Assembly: GCA_036365145.1 (NCBI GenBank)
Contig: JAEOAD010000004.1
Location: 49,444,001 to 49,508,000 of the forward strand
DNA length: 64,000 nucleotides
DNA from: Orientallactaga sibirica
Taxonomy: Eukaryota; Chordata; Mammalia; Rodentia; Dipodidae
Direction: 5' to 3'
Part shown: positions 22,566 through 32,455 of the stretch, one piece after another
Numbering within the stretch: the stretch's first letter is position 1
How the letters are laid out: each line of letters opens with the position of its first letter
Notes under the pieces: generated by a model
Told to the model about the DNA's origin: nothing
The model's input: the letters and a program-made list of their open reading frames with translations, nothing else
Databases searched by the model: none
Translations under genes and position numbers: made by a program

Positions 22566-23839
22566 TTAAGGTGAAATGAGGTGTATTTTCTCATGTATTT
22601 TAAGACATACTAAAATATCTTATGCATTTTATGAAAATAATTCTAATAATCACAGTTTTTTCTTATATCTCATTTCATATAACCTCCTTCCTCCAAGAAA
22701 ACTTCCATATCACATTCTTTCTTTCTTTTCAGTTCTGGAATTCATGCATGATAATGAATACAGTAGCACTGAACTTGTTAGAAGTGAGCTATAAATTAAT
22801 TTACTACTAGATTTTAGAAATGAACTCCAAAATTTGTAATGGATCCTGGGTTTCATTAGTAGTAAGAACTATAATAATGTTTGGTAAGTATGCACTCATT
22901 TTTCATATCTGAAAGTTTGCATGACCTCCTCCAATGACTAATTATGTAATATTCTCATATGAACTTTTTCTATTCAAAATGCTCACTGATTTTACACCTT
23001 GATTTTTAAAATAGTCATAGCAGATACATGAAATGCATCTTTTTAAACAATTTAATTTTGAAAACATTTCCCCTAATTCCTGCTATTAGAGATGAGGTCA
23101 CTTCCAACAGGAAGCGACCCTTTCTTCTAGAGGTTGGAATGGATATAGCAGTCTTTTCTCCCTCCAGGCAGTAGTCAAAGCTCAAAGACATTGATGGACA
23201 ATGTAGAATTCATAATGAGATTGGGGGAAGAAAAGGGAAAGGCCCTTGTTGAGGTCTCCCAAGGAAGTACAGTGTAATGTCATTGCTAGAGATTTAGTTC
23301 AACATGGTTAGCAAGCAAGGCGGTTCCTCATCCTGCAGTTTGATTAGAGGCTTTCTTGGTAATACAAATAGCAGGTTACATTGAAGAGGCAAATTCAGGA
23401 AATACAGGGTTGGTGTCGTATTTCCGAGATCACTTTCTGTTTTGATTTTTACACTGGGCCCTTAGTAAAAGTTTGGATTACATTTGGGAGTCAGCACACA
23501 ACTGACAATGGAGTGAGAATGGAGTGCTTCTGAAAGGCATAAAGAAATAAGGGATGAAAATCAGAAACAGAAAAATAAAGGGAACATGGTAAAGTTATTA
23601 GTTTTATTTATAAGACGTGATACCTATGTGGAACTGGTAGTAATGAAATATCAGACTACAAAAATTACATTAGCAAGTTCAGACTTGGGGAAAATTCTGG
23701 GTGATTTTATTTTATCCCTTGAGCAGAACAACACTTGGAGTGTCAGGTGTCTTTCTCATGTACCCTCATCAGCCCATGAGTTCTTTCAGTGACAGAGAGG
23801 ACCTCCATATATCACCTTCACTACTTATACTGCCATTCA
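22566..23839. other. Unannotated non-coding sequence
   Basis: No gene recognised. AT-rich, with short open frames at 22576-22810 and 23586-23910 that have no known domain. Confidence 0.45.
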
Positions 23840-24505
23840 TTCAGTTACTCATTATACCTATATTTATCCAATGTCATGCAATGATACATGTGCAGGGATT
23901 ACAATACTAAACTGAAAGGAAACTAAACAATGAAGGTATTAGACACTACAATGAAAAGAGAACCCTGATATAATAGAGTATGATTAGGGGCCTTGTTTAG
24001 ACTGGGTGGTTAGGAAAGATATTTTTAGAGGAGGTGATATGCAAGTGGCATTATGAATGACAAGAGGTAATTAGATATGGGAGGCTCTGGTAGAGGAATA
24101 TTCCAAACACAAGTAATACCTAGCTAGGGCTCTAAGATAAATAACTAAGAATGTTCAAGGAAGAGAATAAAGGTAGGTATGGCTGGAGCAGAGGACTCAA
24201 CTGAAGATGGGTAAGAGAAGAGTTTGGTGAGGGATAAAGTGACAACATTAAATAGGGCATTGTATGCAGAGTGAAGCATTTGGATACTATTCTAAATAAA
24301 GGAAAAACATCAGAAGGCTTTGCACAGGCTCACTACAGTGAGGATCACTGCCACTGGGAGGGACAAGATGAGCAGACTATTGGCTTAGCCCAGGCTGTTG
24401 ACTTCATCTAGGTAAAAGATGAGGCCATCTTGGACCAGGGAGGCAAGGTTTAAAGGCACATTTATCAGGGCTTGTTGGTTGATTTGATGGAGTGATGAAT
24501 AAAAG
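23840..24505 (-). mobile_element. LINE L2, antisense 3' portion
   Basis: Read on the plus strand, the sequence follows the reverse complement of the L2 3' part: 'taggaaagatatttttagag', 'gaggtgatatgcaag', 'ggaatattccaaacac', 'ggctggagcagaggac', 'gggcattgtatgcagagtga', 'gcatttggatactattcta', ending near 'gatttgatggagtgatg'. On the minus strand this covers the decayed C-terminal end of the reverse transcriptase ORF and the 3' UTR. No usable frame survives. Confidence 0.82.
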
Positions 24506-24789
24506 AAGGAGAAGAAGCTAAGATGATTATATTTAAAGTTAACTTAAAATTTCATAAAAATATATCTTAAGTTTTCTAAACAAATGGAAAACAGAGAGAA
24601 GAACTTGATGAAATTCCAGTGATCTCTGCATTATTAGGTGCCTTACAGTCCAGGGAAGCTGAGTTGTTGTCCATGAGAAGGGCCCCCGGGCAAGACTTTG
24701 AGCAGCTCAGTCTATCCAAAAAGGCAGGCAGGCAGGCTCATAACAGACACTTCTCCAGTGTTTTAACCACCTCACAGGTAGCTTGAAAC

Positions 24790-24890
24790 AACCAGGAGCT
24801 CAACAGCTAAAGAGCCACGGTTTTCCTCATCTGTAAAAGTAAGACGTTTGAAAGTAAATGAGCTCTTAGATTCCATTCTAATTATTAATT
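24790..24890 (+). repeat. MIR-type SINE
   Basis: 'ttttcctcatctgtaaaagt' followed by 'tgagctcttagattccattc' corresponds to the MIR3-like end with a 'ctctaaggtcccttccagctct' motif. Partial copy. Confidence 0.6.
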
Positions 24891-25171
24891 TTTATATCTT
24901 AACACCATCTTGGATCTATTCCTGTCCTCTTAAGTCTATAAAGTCATATTCTGTCAACAAGTTATATTTATTAAAATACATCAGGTGACTACTTATTTTT
25001 TTATTGTTTGATTCCTGGGTTTTTTTTTTTTATTAGTTTAGCATTTACAGACTTTCTGGAGGGGTATCAAGTAAAACTGGTTTTAGTACCGAGTCTACCT
25101 TTTGCACTGGGGTTGAACTGTTTTCTTTAGAAGTATATGAAACCCAGTTAGAATGTTTCTTTTCCTTCATT

Positions 25172-25194
25172 AAAATATTTTTAATTCTTTTTTT

Positions 25195-25240
<46 letters not shown>

Positions 25241-25433
25241 GAGAGAGAATATTGGTGTGCCAGGGCCTCCAGCCACTGCAATCAAACTCCAGAAGCATGT
25301 GCCACCTTGTGCTCATGTGTGACCTTGCATGCTTGTATCACCTTGTGTGTCTTGCTTACATGGGACAGGGAGAATTGAACATGGGTCAACAGGCTTCACA
25401 AATGTCTTAACTGTTAAGCCATCTCTACAGCCC
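25172..25433 (-). repeat. DIP SINE, long-insert type, with (GT)n
   Basis: Antisense DIP: (GT)n at 25197-25235 where the CT-rich tail normally lies, 'gccagggcctccagccactg', an extra segment 'catgtgtgaccttgcatgct', 'gggagaattgaacatgggtc', 'taactgttaagccatctcta'. TSD 'ttccttcatt' at 25162-25171 and 25434-25443. Confidence 0.93.
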
Positions 25434-25564
25434 TTCCTTCATTTTAACAGACAACTTTTTGTTAGCATACCTAGCTTGCAGGGTCAACTTGGACTAGAAA
25501 ATTTACACAAATATACATGTAAGCATATATTTGCCATTAGTAAGCTGCACTATGAGTGACTTAG

Positions 25565-25720
25565 TATTTTGTGATAAGTGACTTTGCATATCACCTTATG
25601 TAATCTGAGAAGTGGTAGGTATATTTATCTCCCCTACCAAATGAGCTGACTGGATCTTAGCATATTGCAGAGCTAGGACTGTTGTCCAGTTCTGCCGGAC
25701 TCCTTAGCCAGTCTTGTATC
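25565..25720 (-). repeat. MIR SINE
   Basis: Antisense MIR: 'cttatgtaatctgagaagtg', 'gtaggtatatttatctcccc', 'agctaggactgttgtccag'. The order fits the reverse consensus. Confidence 0.7.
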
Positions 25721-27321
25721 CTTGGAAATGACAGCAATATACTCACGTCTGGCTGTGAGGCTTCACTAAGTTGCTATGATATGTATAGATCACTCACCAG
25801 CTAGTGAGTGGCCCCTAATTGCTCTGTGCAGCATCCTGATGTGTAGAGACCTGTGCCTTTTAAGCTAATTGAAACCGCTGCCTTTCAAAATTTTAAATTT
25901 ATTAATACCTCTGTCCCACTAATTTTTCTCTCAAAACAATATATCTTACTACGCAAATATTAGCACAATTTTAGCCTTCTCAAAGTCCATCAACATAACT
26001 TTCCTAGCCCTTGGACACTGTTAGAATGGGGGCTCTGCCACAACTACAGCAGTTATGTAAAGTTTTTTTTTCCTTAGTCACCTTTCCTCCCCTCTCTTTC
26101 TCACCTCATCCAGAATTCAGCAGAAATCCACAGGGCACAGAGTGCAGAATGCACAATCTGGTTATTAGTTTTTAATTTTCCTTGGAAACGCAGAAGTTCT
26201 CCTGTAGACTCTGGATTAGATCTGGGGTTGTTATCCTCCCTGCCCTTGGCACCGCACTGCTCTGGGCTGAGGCCAGCTCCTGGCAAGGGGTGTCGTTTTC
26301 ATTGTTTGATTCCTAAGCACACATTACTAGGTACTTTGCCACACTGATTAGCAGCCTTCTCAGTCTGCTTGCCTTGTCTGCTTTGTGGACTATGGGTAAC
26401 AGTACAGCAAGGGGAAGGCAGAAGAAGGGAAAAGAAAGAGCAGGGAAAAAAAAAAGTACACAGAAAAAAATTGTGCCCTAAGGTCCTAGGCCCTGAATTC
26501 ATAGTATTCCCCAAATATCAAAGTAACATAAACAATTTTTTGTTCTTGTAACTGGAGGGGAAATATATTTTAAGGCACAATAGACAGTAACATTTCCTAC
26601 CTTCTTGGGAGATAGAGGGTAGTGTTGGCATTATTCACACTAGTTTGGCAATAAATGTCTCTGCCTCTTGTAGGCATTGATGACAGAAGGAGGCACTAGG
26701 AGCAGGGCACTGCAATTAGCTCTGTGTTTTTAAGGGTAGAGCTATCGCTGAGCTCAGGGGTCTGAAGCTAGAAGGAGCCAGCTTCTGCCACAGGAAGCAA
26801 CAGGGTGCTACCATTTTCTTTTGTTTTGCTCCAGAATAGATCACAGAGCCATGCAAAGATGCTTTTCAGAGTTAGCAGAACTGGACTTCAACCAGGGTAT
26901 CTAGGAGCAAAATTATGTGGCTCTTGTTAGGCATAGTCCTTCTGTCTCTTCCTACATTTCATAAAATCTATCTGTGGACTATATCTTCTATTATATTTGA
27001 TTTCATTTGCTATTTTGTGGTGATCAAGGAAAAGAAGGCTGTGATATCTGAGATATAGTACAGAGTAGGACTGGTGAGAAAATTCATAAACTTAAAGATG
27101 GGGAAGTGTACAAATAGAGACTAGAAATTATGTTAACCATCCAGTCTTTCATGATTCCTAAACAACTAGGAAGAATGAGAAAGCCATTCTACACATGATA
27201 TTTAGACCACGTTTTCTTTACCTCTGTGAATGGGGTGTTTTGGCTAGTATCTACAGGTCATTAACCAGTTTATGTGCTATTTTACAAGGATAATAAAGAT
27301 AGCATCAGGTCTGGTTCTTAC
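25721..27321. other. Unannotated non-coding sequence
   Basis: No gene or repeat recognised over about 1.6 kb. Moderately GC-richer around 26100-26420 and 26690-26800. Two small overlapping frames at 26101-26551 have no domain. This is one of the better places to look for conserved non-coding sequence. Confidence 0.4.
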
Positions 27322-27790
27322 ATGTTGTAGTATGAGAATACTGATCTCACAAATATGTCCACATCTTAAACTCTGGAATTTGTGAAAATGTTAGGTTATA
27401 CCTCAAGGGAGAGATAAGGTTGTAGCAGTACTTGGGTTGTTAAACAGGTGGCCTCGTAGGAACCCAGTACTGTCGAGGTAGTTCCAGTGTAACTATAGTT
27501 GTTCTTCAAAGTGGAAGATGGGGTGAACTGAGGTCCAAAGTGAAGCTGTGTGAGAGAGGCTCCATGCCATATCTTTCTGGGTTCTAAGATGGGGACAGGG
27601 GAGATGCACACATCAAAGAATCCAGGCTATCAGAAGGAGGCAGAAAAGGCAAGAAACTCGATTCTTCCCCAGAGAGTGTGGAAAGGAATTCAGACTAGTA
27701 AACATCTTTATTTTAGCCCAGTGAGACTCATGCTGGACTTCTGAAATGGAATAAAATCTGTATGGTTGTAGCTACTGGCTTTGCTAATGA
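27322..27790 (+). mobile_element. ERVL-MaLR (MLT1-like) LTR
   Basis: 'gtccacatcttaaactctgg', 'gaatttgtgaaaatgttagg', 'ttcaaagtggaagatgggg', 'ggcagaaaaggcaagaaact', 'ttttagcccagtgagactca', 'gctggacttctgaaatgg' and 'aataaaatctgt' follow a mammalian MaLR-class LTR including its poly(A) signal. No coding sequence. Orientation from the AATAAA near the right end. Confidence 0.7.
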
Positions 27791-27799
27791 GAGCAAAAC

Positions 27800-28215
27800 C
27801 ATGTCTGTCCCAGTTATCTACCTATTAAACCACCTCAAACTATAGTGGTCTAAGTACGAACAATAGCTTATCTTCCTTATGAATCTGGAATTTGGGCAGG
27901 GCTCAAATAGGACAGCTTGCCTTAGTTCTACACACCATTGGCTTAGGTACTTTGAGAGCTCAGAGAGTCCATCTGTTTTCAGGAAAGCTCATTCCTGAGG
28001 CTGAGAAGTTCATAGATTGTGCCCAGTGGAAGGTTGCCGGTGAGCTCAACTGGGGCTGTGGGCTTGGGAGTGCATTCTCTTTCCACATGTCTCTCCACAA
28101 GCTATTTGTGCTTCCTCACAGTATGATGCAGGATGATTGTGGGATCACATGTCTCAGGGGAGCCAGGGAGAAGAGCAAGGCAGATGTGCATGGCATTTAT
28201 TGACAGCTGGGAAGT
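27800..28215 (-). mobile_element. MLT1-like LTR, antisense
   Basis: 'gttatctacctattaaacca', 'cctcaaactatagtggtcta', 'gaatctggaatttgggcagg', 'gctcaactggggctgtgggc' follow the reverse complement of a MaLR-type LTR beginning at its 3' end. Adjacent to a plus-strand LTR of a related class, so the pair is inverted. Confidence 0.55.
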
Positions 28216-28247
28216 ACAGACAGGTTCTTTTGTGCATCAGGGGTCCT

Positions 28248-28287
<40 letters not shown>

Positions 28288-28301
28288 TTCATTTATTTGT
28301 G
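28248..28301. repeat. (ATTT)n microsatellite
   Basis: About 13 ATTT units with one 'attc' interruption. Confidence 0.97.
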
Positions 28302-28357
28302 TCACACATGGGAGATAAAGGAGAAACTTGTGTGAAGTTTCTCAGGACTCAGCCACC

Positions 28358-28591
28358 TTTTTTTTTTTTTTTTTTTTTGAGACTATCTCTCATTGCTCTT
28401 GAGCTCACCAAGTATACCTACAATGGTTAGCCAGTGAGCTCCAGTGATATACCTGTCTTTGTATTTACAGTATTGGTATTCTAGATGTGCCTTACCACAG
28501 CTGGCTTTTTATACTTGGGTTCTGGGGGTAAAACTCAAATTGTCATACTTGCACAGCAAACACTTTAATAGCTGAGCTATCTCCCCAGTCC
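28358..28591 (-). repeat. B4 SINE
   Basis: T21, 'gagactatctctcattgctc', 'ttgagctcaccaagtatacc', 'gttagccagtgagctccagt', 'gggttctgggggtaaaactc', 'gcacagcaaacactttaata' and 'gctgagctatctccccagtc': an antisense B4 with both B1-like and ID-like halves. It abuts the left end of the Tigger element. Confidence 0.88.
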
Positions 28592-29503
28592 CACATACTG
28601 GGGGCTTTAGTTCATGATTATACCACATAGTCAATGATGTTTCCATGAAATAAAATTGGTACCAAGAAATTCCTTTCACTTAGAGATGTAACAGTATACT
28701 AGAGGAGTACATACAATCATGTCTAATATATAATTTATAATAATGAAAATGAGTTACTTATGGTTTTATGTAATACTATATTAATTTTGTCAATATTTTA
28801 AAATGAACTCTTTCTTGCTAAACAAGTCTACTCTGAAAAGATCTGTTGACTCCTGCAGGCAGAGCCATGTTCATCTCATCTTTATTCTGTTTCTTGATTG
28901 CATCATTTTCTCTTGTACTTGATTTAATTTCTGTTTGGTTCACTGTGGACCCTAAGTATATAAAAAAAGTCCATTGCTAACATTTTCAGTAAAAGGCCAT
29001 GACAAGTGATTGACCTGAACACAAAATCAAAAGTGATTAAAGATGATGAAGGTGGGAAATAAGTGACATGCCCTATCAGGCATGTCCCATCTCACCATAG
29101 TTATGCCCTGAAGTATAAGAACAAAGTGACAGATGTTGTTAATCCCCATCACTGATGGCCAGGATACTAAAATAAATTTGGGACGGTCCTATTATCAAGC
29201 ATGGAAAAACTTCTAATGGATTGAAGACCATACATGTCACCAGGTAATCACAGCCAAAGCAAAGATGTTTGTTTGCATTGTTGACTGCAAAGGCTGGACC
29301 CCACTATGATTCTGAAGACACTGCTACCTCTAGGAGTGAATAGAAATATGTCTTCATTGCCTAATGTGAAAGTGAGGGATGTGGCTGTGAGTTCTGATAT
29401 GAGGGTGGCTGAAGGTCTCTTTTGAAATTCTAGATAATCTGATTGTGAAAGAAAATTTCTTTACAGAGGACGTATTCAGTACAGATGAAACCTCTCCATC
29501 CTG

Positions 29504-29545
<42 letters not shown>
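29504..29545 (+). repeat. A42 homopolymer inside transposase pseudogene
   Basis: Uninterrupted 42 adenines between 'ccatcctg' and 'gatgcctggaag'. In the intact family this position encodes a Trp-Lys-Lys/Arg-Met-Pro stretch with a short A run, so expansion of a 4-6 A run is the simplest reading. An insertion of a bare poly(A) is the alternative. Confidence 0.97.
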
Positions 29546-29547
<2 letters not shown>

Positions 29548-29880
29548 TGCCTGGAAGAATTCTCATTGAGGAGGAGGTCTGGTGGATGCAAGGCTCTAAG
29601 GCTTGGGATGGGATAACAATCTTCCTTGAGACCATGGAGAAAGTTTCTAACTAGCTGGCACAAGGAGAACCTTTTAGCATATGGTTAAGCTTAGACTAGC
29701 ACACCACAGCAGTAATAGGAAGTCATGGCCCAGTCTTATGTCCAGAGTCCCACTTATATTGCTACACCAGTACCAGAAAGAATTGTGACACTTTTGGAAG
29801 ATAACATTCCAGGTTTTGCTTATTGTTGATAATGCTCTGGATTATCCCACAGTTATTGGCGATCTTTATCCAATAGCAAT

Positions 29881-30242
29881 TGTGGTAGTTTGAATATATG
29901 GCCCCCAATATATTCAGTGTTTTATTAGTTTATAATTTGCATCCTCAGCCACTGGGCATTAAGGTGTGATGGTGGGTTTGAGATTCCATTGTAAAGATAT
30001 GCAAAGAGTGCCTAGCAGGAGTTCCTGAAGTGTGCTGTGGCTTTTGGCTGTAGCTTTGCTCTGTGTGCTGTGTGCCTGGTTGTTTTTTTGTCTCTCTGCT
30101 TGGCCCTGTGAAGGCAGGCCAGCTTCTTCTGCCATTATGGAACTTCCCCTGGATCTGTAAGCTTCAATAAATAATATCCCTTCCTCCATAACTGTGCCTG
30201 GTCTGGAAGTTCATTTCAGCGAACTTGAAGCTGTCTGCTACA
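29881..30242 (+). mobile_element. MaLR-type solo LTR inserted in Tigger7
   Basis: Begins 'tgtggtagtttgaatatatg', carries AATAAA ('caataaataatatccc'), and ends 'gctgtctgctaca', so it has TG...CA termini. Exact 5-bp TSD 'gcaat' at 29876-29880 and 30243-30247. It separates the second and third catalytic Asp codons of the transposase pseudogene and must be younger than it. ERVL-MaLR LTRs make 5-bp TSDs, which fits. Confidence 0.85.
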
Positions 30243-30691
30243 GCAATGCAGTATCTTTCTCTCCCATCACCACTTCTTTTATCTATGACTGATGAAGGAG
30301 TTACAGCAGTTTTTAACCTGAGGACATGTGTACAGGCTATTCTTGTATTCTGAGAAGGTATGGGTGAGATTTTAGGAGGATTCCTCTTACAATGGCTTTT
30401 GGAACAAGACACTCAAGGGCTTCATCTACAACTTCCAAGGATTTTCCAAGGATCAGAGTTTTCAAAAATCAGGCAGGCTGCAGTGAGATGGGAAGCAGCT
30501 TTAAGATGAGTGTGGATGAGGAGGACATTAAGGAGCTGACCAAAGAGGAAGTGTTGGAACTGGGAGAGGAATGAGCAGCTGAAAAAGAGGCCAAAGAAAA
30601 GGAATCTGCAGAAGAAAGAAGGATCACTGTGCAAAATCAAGGTGCAGGAATTAACAGGAGCTTTTATAGACCTTAGAAAACCCCTTAAAAA

Positions 30692-31037
30692 GGTTGAGGC
30701 TTAGTCCATAAAGCACTTGCCATGCCAGTGTGAGGACACGAGTTCGAATACCCAGAAAACACGTAAATGCTGGGCATGGTGGCACACATCTACAATCCTT
30801 GCATTTAAGAGGTGAAAAAAGCAGATCCCCAGGGTAAGCTGGTTAAATAGTGTAGATGAGCCAGTGAGCTCCAGGTTCAGTGAGAGAACCCTTTCTCAAA
30901 AATTAGTTGGTGAGCAATAAAGGAAGACACCTAATTTCATCCCCTGGCTTCCACATGCACAGACATGGCCCCTCTACACATAAGAACTCACATACACATG
31001 TGGACGGACACACACACACACACACACACACACTTGT
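30692..31037 (+). repeat. B4 SINE inside Tigger7
   Basis: 'ttagtccataaagcacttgc', 'cacgagttcgaatacccaga', 'tgctgggcatggtggcacac', 'gagccagtgagctccaggtt', 'cagtgagagaaccctttctc', ending in (CA)n at 31009-31033. Inserted in the Lys-rich 'LKKFEN' coding segment, which resumes after it. Confidence 0.88.
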
Positions 31038-31456
31038 GAAAAAAGTTTGAAAACTTGGACAGCATCCTGAAAGGCTTTCACTAGTAAAGAGGAATGTTCA
31101 TAGTACACTATGTGTTTATAAGCAAATCTATGACGGAAAAAGAAACAAACCAATAGCTACCCCCCACCAAAGAAATACTTCTGCAGATACCGATGCCTCT
31201 TCAAAAACCTCAGGCAGGTCCCTGAGGAGGGCATACACAAGATGACACTGTTGTCATAGAAGGAACAGTAGCAGTATCACGTCTCCCTGAGACCTTCCAG
31301 AGGGAAAAGAGGTGAAGGCAGGAGACAGTGATACCATTGATCCTGACCTTGTGGAGATCTATGCTAATGTGTGTTTGTTTTATAATTTGTGACAAAGAGC
31401 AAGAAAAAAATAAAAATAGGAAAGTATATATGACAAAGGATATAAAGAAAATATTT

Positions 31457-31665
31457 CTATGAAATTATTTATTATTTTTGCAAGGAAAGAGAGAGAAAGA
31501 AAGAGAATGGGTGCAGGTGCACCAGCGTTTCTTTCCACTGCAAATGGACTCCAGATGCATGGGCCGCTTTGCACATCTGGCTTTACATGGGTACTGGGAA
31601 ATCAAATCCATGTCATCAGGCTTGGCAAGCAAGTATCTTCAACTGCTAAATGATCACTACAACCC
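31457..31665 (-). repeat. DIP SINE inside Tigger7
   Basis: Antisense DIP: GA-rich start, 'ctgcaaatggactccagatg', 'tttgcacatctggctttaca', 'aaatgatcactacaacc' at the head. Exact 13-bp TSD 'aaagaaaatattt' at 31444-31456 and 31666-31678. Confidence 0.92.
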
Positions 31666-31681
31666 AAAGAAAATATTTCAA

Positions 31682-31910
31682 GGGCTGGAGGGATGGCTTA
31701 GTGGTTAAGGCGCTTTCCTATGAATGCTTGTTCAAATCTCCAGGTCCCACATATAGCCAGATGCAAAAGTGACACAATTGTGCAATAAAATCACACATGC
31801 GCATGTGGGGGCACACACATCTGGAGTTTGTTCACAGTCCTGAAAGATCATGGTGTGCCCATTCTCTTTCTGCCTCTTCCTCTCTCTCTGTCTCTCTCAA
31901 ATAAAAAATA
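31682..31910 (+). repeat. DIP SINE inside Tigger7, long-insert type
   Basis: 'gggctggagggatggcttag', 'cagatgcaaaagtgacacaa', 'tgcgcatgtgggggcacaca', 'catctggagtttgttcacag', CT-rich, A-rich tail. TSD 'gaaaatatttcaa' (left copy 31669-31681; right copy ends about 31924). It landed in the downstream TSD of the preceding antisense DIP, giving a head-to-head inverted pair. Confidence 0.93.
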
Positions 31911-32455
31911 GAAAAAATATTTCAAAATAGTGCATAAGGTGTTTGGGTTTTCAACTAAGTGCTATTATAAGTGTCAACAAAGGGAAAAAAAGCAAAACAG
32001 TTTATAAAGTAAAAGTAAGGGTACGCTAAAAGTAAGTTATTACTAACTATGTGAAAGAGTTCTTTGTCAAGTCTGCCTAAGTGTTTAGTGTCTGAAGAGT
32101 CTGTCACGCTGTGTGATTATGCCCTGGGTCCTCTCAGTCACTTACTGTGTACTCGTGGACTCCGCTGGACCAGCTTCCTGTAATTTCCGCTAGTGATAAA
32201 GACCATGAATAAGAATGCATTTTCCTTTTTTACTGCATTTTCACTGCGTCTTTTTTATGTTTAGAAACACACATGCCATTGTGTGCAGTTGCCTGCATTA
32301 GTAAGAACAGTGCAGGTCAGTACAGGTTTGTAGTTGCTACAGGCTCCTAAATTTGTAGGAAGACAAACTTAGGTGTATGTTGTTCATACAACTACAGAGT
32401 TGTCTAACAATACATTTACTAATATGTCCCCATTGTTAAGTGATGCATGAATGCA

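Larger units (their letters stand above)
28991..31395 (+). pseudogene. Tigger7 transposase pseudogene (DDD, CENP-B-like)
   Basis: Family role: DNA binding by CENP-B/HTH domains, then DDE/D-catalysed excision and insertion. Readable blocks in order: an HTH start at about 28995 ('IDLNTKSKVIKDDEGGK'); 'WIEDHT..QVITAKAKM' at about 29205-29260; 'LIVKENFFTEDVFSTDETS' at about 29440-29492, first catalytic Asp codon 29484-29486; 'LIVDNALDYPTVIGDLYP' at about 29820-29870, second Asp 29828-29830; 'MTDEGVTAVF' at about 30285-30314 after the LTR, third Asp 30291-30293; an acidic 'EDIKELTKEEVLELGEE' at about 30520-30570; 'VQELTGAFIDLRKPLKK' at about 30640-30690, continuing after the B4 at about 31045 as 'KKFENLD'; and 'PQAGP' at about 31208. 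Many stops, frameshifts, four later insertions in the element and a 42-A expansion: dead. Confidence 0.85.
28600..32455 (+). mobile_element. Tigger7-type (pogo/Tc1-mariner) DNA transposon, near full length, nested insertions
   Basis: An ancient cut-and-paste element spread over 3.86 kb; about 2.5 kb remains once later insertions are removed, close to the usual Tigger7 length. The left end near 28600 has 'ttcatgattataccacatag' and then 'ttggtaccaagaaattcctt', resembling the Tigger7/MER44 left terminus. The right end has 'ccccattgttaagtgatgca' at about 32425-32450, matching the 'cgttaagcgacgcatgactg'-type terminus with CpG decay. Between them lies a decayed transposase gene, then a non-coding 3' region ('aaaaatagg', 'gtttgggttttcaactaagtg') as in MER44. 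Insertions inside: LTR 29881-30242, B4 30692-31037, DIP 31457-31665 and DIP 31682-31910. Both termini are strongly mutated, and the TA target duplication cannot be verified. Confidence 0.85.

Noticed and set aside
29504..29545. Poly(A) tract considered as the tail of a retroposon
   Set aside because: The sequence on both sides is continuous Tigger7 coding sequence, with no inserted body or TSD.
30392..30574. 60-codon frame with an acidic Lys/Glu-rich end, at first sight a possible small protein
   Set aside because: The acidic part is the C-terminal region of the decayed Tigger7 transposase; flanking blocks in other frames confirm a pseudogene.
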